In this document: piece by piece, positions 57,673-58,909 of the stretch
How the letters are laid out: each line of letters begins with the position of its first letter
Position numbering within the stretch: position 1 is the stretch's first letter
Assembly: GCF_002210435.1 (NCBI RefSeq)
Contig: NZ_MZMV01000045.1
Coordinates: forward strand, 1 to 58,909
DNA from: Micromonospora wenchangensis
GTDB taxonomy: Bacteria; Actinomycetota; Actinomycetes; Mycobacteriales; Micromonosporaceae
Direction of reading: 5' to 3'
Length of the DNA: 58,909 nucleotides
Translations under genes and position numbers: made by a program
Notes under the pieces: model-generated
What the model was told of the DNA's origin: nothing
Database searches by the model: none
The model's input: the letters and a program-made list of their open reading frames with translations, nothing else

Positions 57673-58476
57673 TCAGGCGACAGGCACCACCGAGTTGGTG
57701 AGCTCGCCGATCCCCTCGATCCGTACGGTGACCGTATCCCCGTCCGTGAGCGGACTAACCCCGGCCGGGGTGCCGGTCAGCACCACGTCGCCGGGCAGCA
57801 GCGTCATCACGTGCGAGATGTACGACACCAGCGCCGGCACGTCGAACACCATGTCCTTGGTCCGGCCGAGCTGACGTACCTCCATCTCGTCCGGGTTGCG
57901 CCCCACCTCGCACCGCACCTCCAGGTCGGAGACGTCGAGACCGGTGGTGATCCAGGGACCGATGGGGCAGAACGAGTCGAACCCCTTGGCCCGGGTCCAC
58001 TGCGAGTCGGACCGCTGGAGGTCCCGCGCGGTGACGTCGTTGGCGCAGGTGTAGCCGAAGACGGCCTTCGCGGCGGTGGCCCGGTCGGCCCGGCGGGCAC
58101 CCGGCGCGCCGATCACCACGGCCAGCTCGGCCTCGTGCTCCACCTGCCTGGAGAAGATCGGCAGCCGGATCGCGTCCCGGGGGCCGATCACCGAGGTGGA
58201 CGGCTTGAGGAAGAGCAACGGCTCCTTCGGCACCTCGTTGCCGTGCTCGGCGGCGTGCTCGGCGTAGTTACGCCCCACACAGACCACCTTGCTGGGCAGG
58301 ATCGGCGACAGCAGCCGCACGTCGGAGAGCGCCCACCGGGCACCCGAGAACTGGATCTGCCCGAACGGGTGGCCCTCGATCTCGGCGACGGTCAGGCCCT
58401 GCGGCCCGGCCTCCGGCTCGCCCTCGACGACCCCGAACGACATTCCCTTGGCATGAGCGAAACGAGCGATACGCAC
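57673..58476 (-). CDS. Fumarylacetoacetate hydrolase family protein
   Basis: A 267-residue metal-dependent enzyme of the FAH/HpcE superfamily: KVVCVGRNYAEHAAEHGNEVP, LFLKPSTSVIGPRDAIRLP, VEHEAELAVVIG (metal ligands HEAEL), FGYTCANDVTARDLQ, KGFDSFCPIGPWI, and DVVLTGTPAGVSPL. Members cleave or decarboxylate C-C bonds in dicarbonyl compounds. Mycobacteria have a homologue (Rv2993c) in the same neighbourhood. GTG start. Confidence 0.93.
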   Translation of the reverse strand: MRIARFAHAKGMSFGVVEGEPEAGPQGLTVAEIEGHPFGQIQFSGARWALSDVRLLSPILPSKVVCVGRNYAEHAAEHGNEVPKEPLLFLKPSTSVIGPRDAIRLPIFSRQVEHEAELAVVIGAPGARRADRATAAKAVFGYTCANDVTARDLQRSDSQWTRAKGFDSFCPIGPWITTGLDVSDLEVRCEVGRNPDEMEVRQLGRTKDMVFDVPALVSYISHVMTLLPGDVVLTGTPAGVSPLTDGDTVTVRIEGIGELTNSVVPVA

Positions 58477-58629
58477 CCGGCCAATCTATCCCCACGCCCG
58501 GTGTCGCCCGCCGACCACCGGGGCGTCGGCGCAGCGTAGGCCATCCGTCGGCGCGGCGGGCGGGGTTCGGCGCTTCGTACCCGCCCGGAGGGTGCGCGCT
58601 CCTAACGTCGGCTCCGGAGGTTCGTTGGT

Positions 58630-58909
58630 ATGCCTGCATCGAGACGACACCACAGGGCCCTCGCGGTTTTCGTGAACTGCCTGGGCATCCTCGCCGCCGT
58701 ACCGGCGCTGCCCGGTACCGGCCCCGCGCCCCACGCCACCCCGGCGGTGACCGCCGCGGCGGCGGAACCCGCCAGCACGGCCGGACCGGGTCGGGCACCG
58801 GGGACGACGGGCCACGCCGGCCCGGCGGGACCGGGCCGGGCACCGACGGGGCCGGTCACCCGGGCCCGGCCGGCGGCCACCGCCCGCCCCGCCGTACCGG
58901 CCCACCTCG
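58630..58909 (+). CDS. N-terminus of a secreted Pro/Ala-rich protein, cut by window
   Basis: ATG 58630 with GGAGG at 58616-58620 begins MPASRRHHRALAVFVNCLGILAAVPALPGTG, a likely signal peptide. About 60 residues of low-complexity Ala/Pro/Gly/Thr sequence follow (AGPGRAPGTTGHAGPAG-like) and run off the end. No domain is visible in this part; family unknown. Confidence 0.55.
   Translation, partial: MPASRRHHRALAVFVNCLGILAAVPALPGTGPAPHATPAVTAAAAEPASTAGPGRAPGTTGHAGPAGPGRAPTGPVTRARPAATARPAVPAHL

Noticed and set aside
1..58909. CRISPR arrays, integrases, transposases, rRNA genes
   Set aside because: No regularly spaced repeats, no recombinase motifs and no rRNA sequence seen anywhere in the window.

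Overview
The window is high-GC actinobacterial DNA: GTG and TTG starts are common, third codon positions are almost always G or C, and many genes overlap by ATGA or GTGA. Gene content and order point to the family Micromonosporaceae, most likely Micromonospora or a close relative. The assignment rests on recognised protein families and remembered gene order, not on a database search.

Two stretches are housekeeping DNA whose order matches the mycobacterial chromosome. The left stretch (1-17.7 kb) carries mutM, rnc, plsX, rpmF, a DUF177 gene, a SepIVA-like gene, coaD and rsmD, all on the minus strand. It then has a sortase-anchored surface protein, a DrrA/DrrB-type ABC exporter with a MerR regulator, recG and a fatty-acid-kinase-like gene, rpmB, an ATP-grasp enzyme, a GNAT gene, thiL, a one-domain Lrp-like gene and a DUF3515 gene. 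The right stretch (40.6-58.5 kb) carries ddl, gpsA, plsC, a cofC/fbiD-like gene, ppk1, a MutT1-type gene, hupB, leuD, leuC, an IclR (NdgR-type) regulator, tRNA genes and a fumarylacetoacetate-hydrolase-family gene. A second accessory block (41.8-46.8 kb: XRE/DUF397 pair, ROK kinase, PrmC-like methyltransferase, gamma-lyase-like PLP enzyme) sits between ddl and gpsA.

Between DUF3515 and ddl, which I recall as neighbours in mycobacteria, lie about 23 kb of accessory DNA. It opens with a decayed Tet-type MFS exporter and about 950 bp of non-coding, less GC-rich DNA. Then comes an eight-gene plus-strand operon (19.3-29.6 kb) that I read as an exopolysaccharide system related to Pel of Gram-negative bacteria and galactosaminogalactan of Aspergillus. 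It encodes a secreted deacetylase-like protein of the Agd3/CE18 type, a PelF-type GT4 glycosyltransferase, a PelG-like membrane protein, four nucleotide-sugar enzymes (nucleotidyltransferase, two SDR epimerase-type enzymes, UDP-sugar dehydrogenase) and a GH114-like glycosidase. This is the most novel system in the window. PelD and PelE equivalents are not visible, and the hydrolase and deacetylase functions joined in PelA are on separate genes.

The rest of the island (29.7-40.3 kb) is a run of small regulator/enzyme modules: three TetR regulators with divergent targets (TIM-barrel-like protein; aldo/keto reductase plus LLM flavin enzyme; short-chain dehydrogenase), two alpha/beta hydrolases and a secreted trypsin-like protease. 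Inverted repeats in these intergenic regions are good operator candidates.

Regulatory signals stand out. Several genes have a -10-like hexamer 6-7 nt before the start codon, which suggests leaderless transcripts. ppk1 has a two-unit PHO-box-like repeat, drrA has a MerR-type promoter, and strong hairpin terminators close many units. Oddities include a probable one-base deletion removing the drrA stop codon, an in-frame CofC/OB-fold fusion, and a three-copy 22-28 nt inverted repeat beside two identical tRNA-Glu genes.
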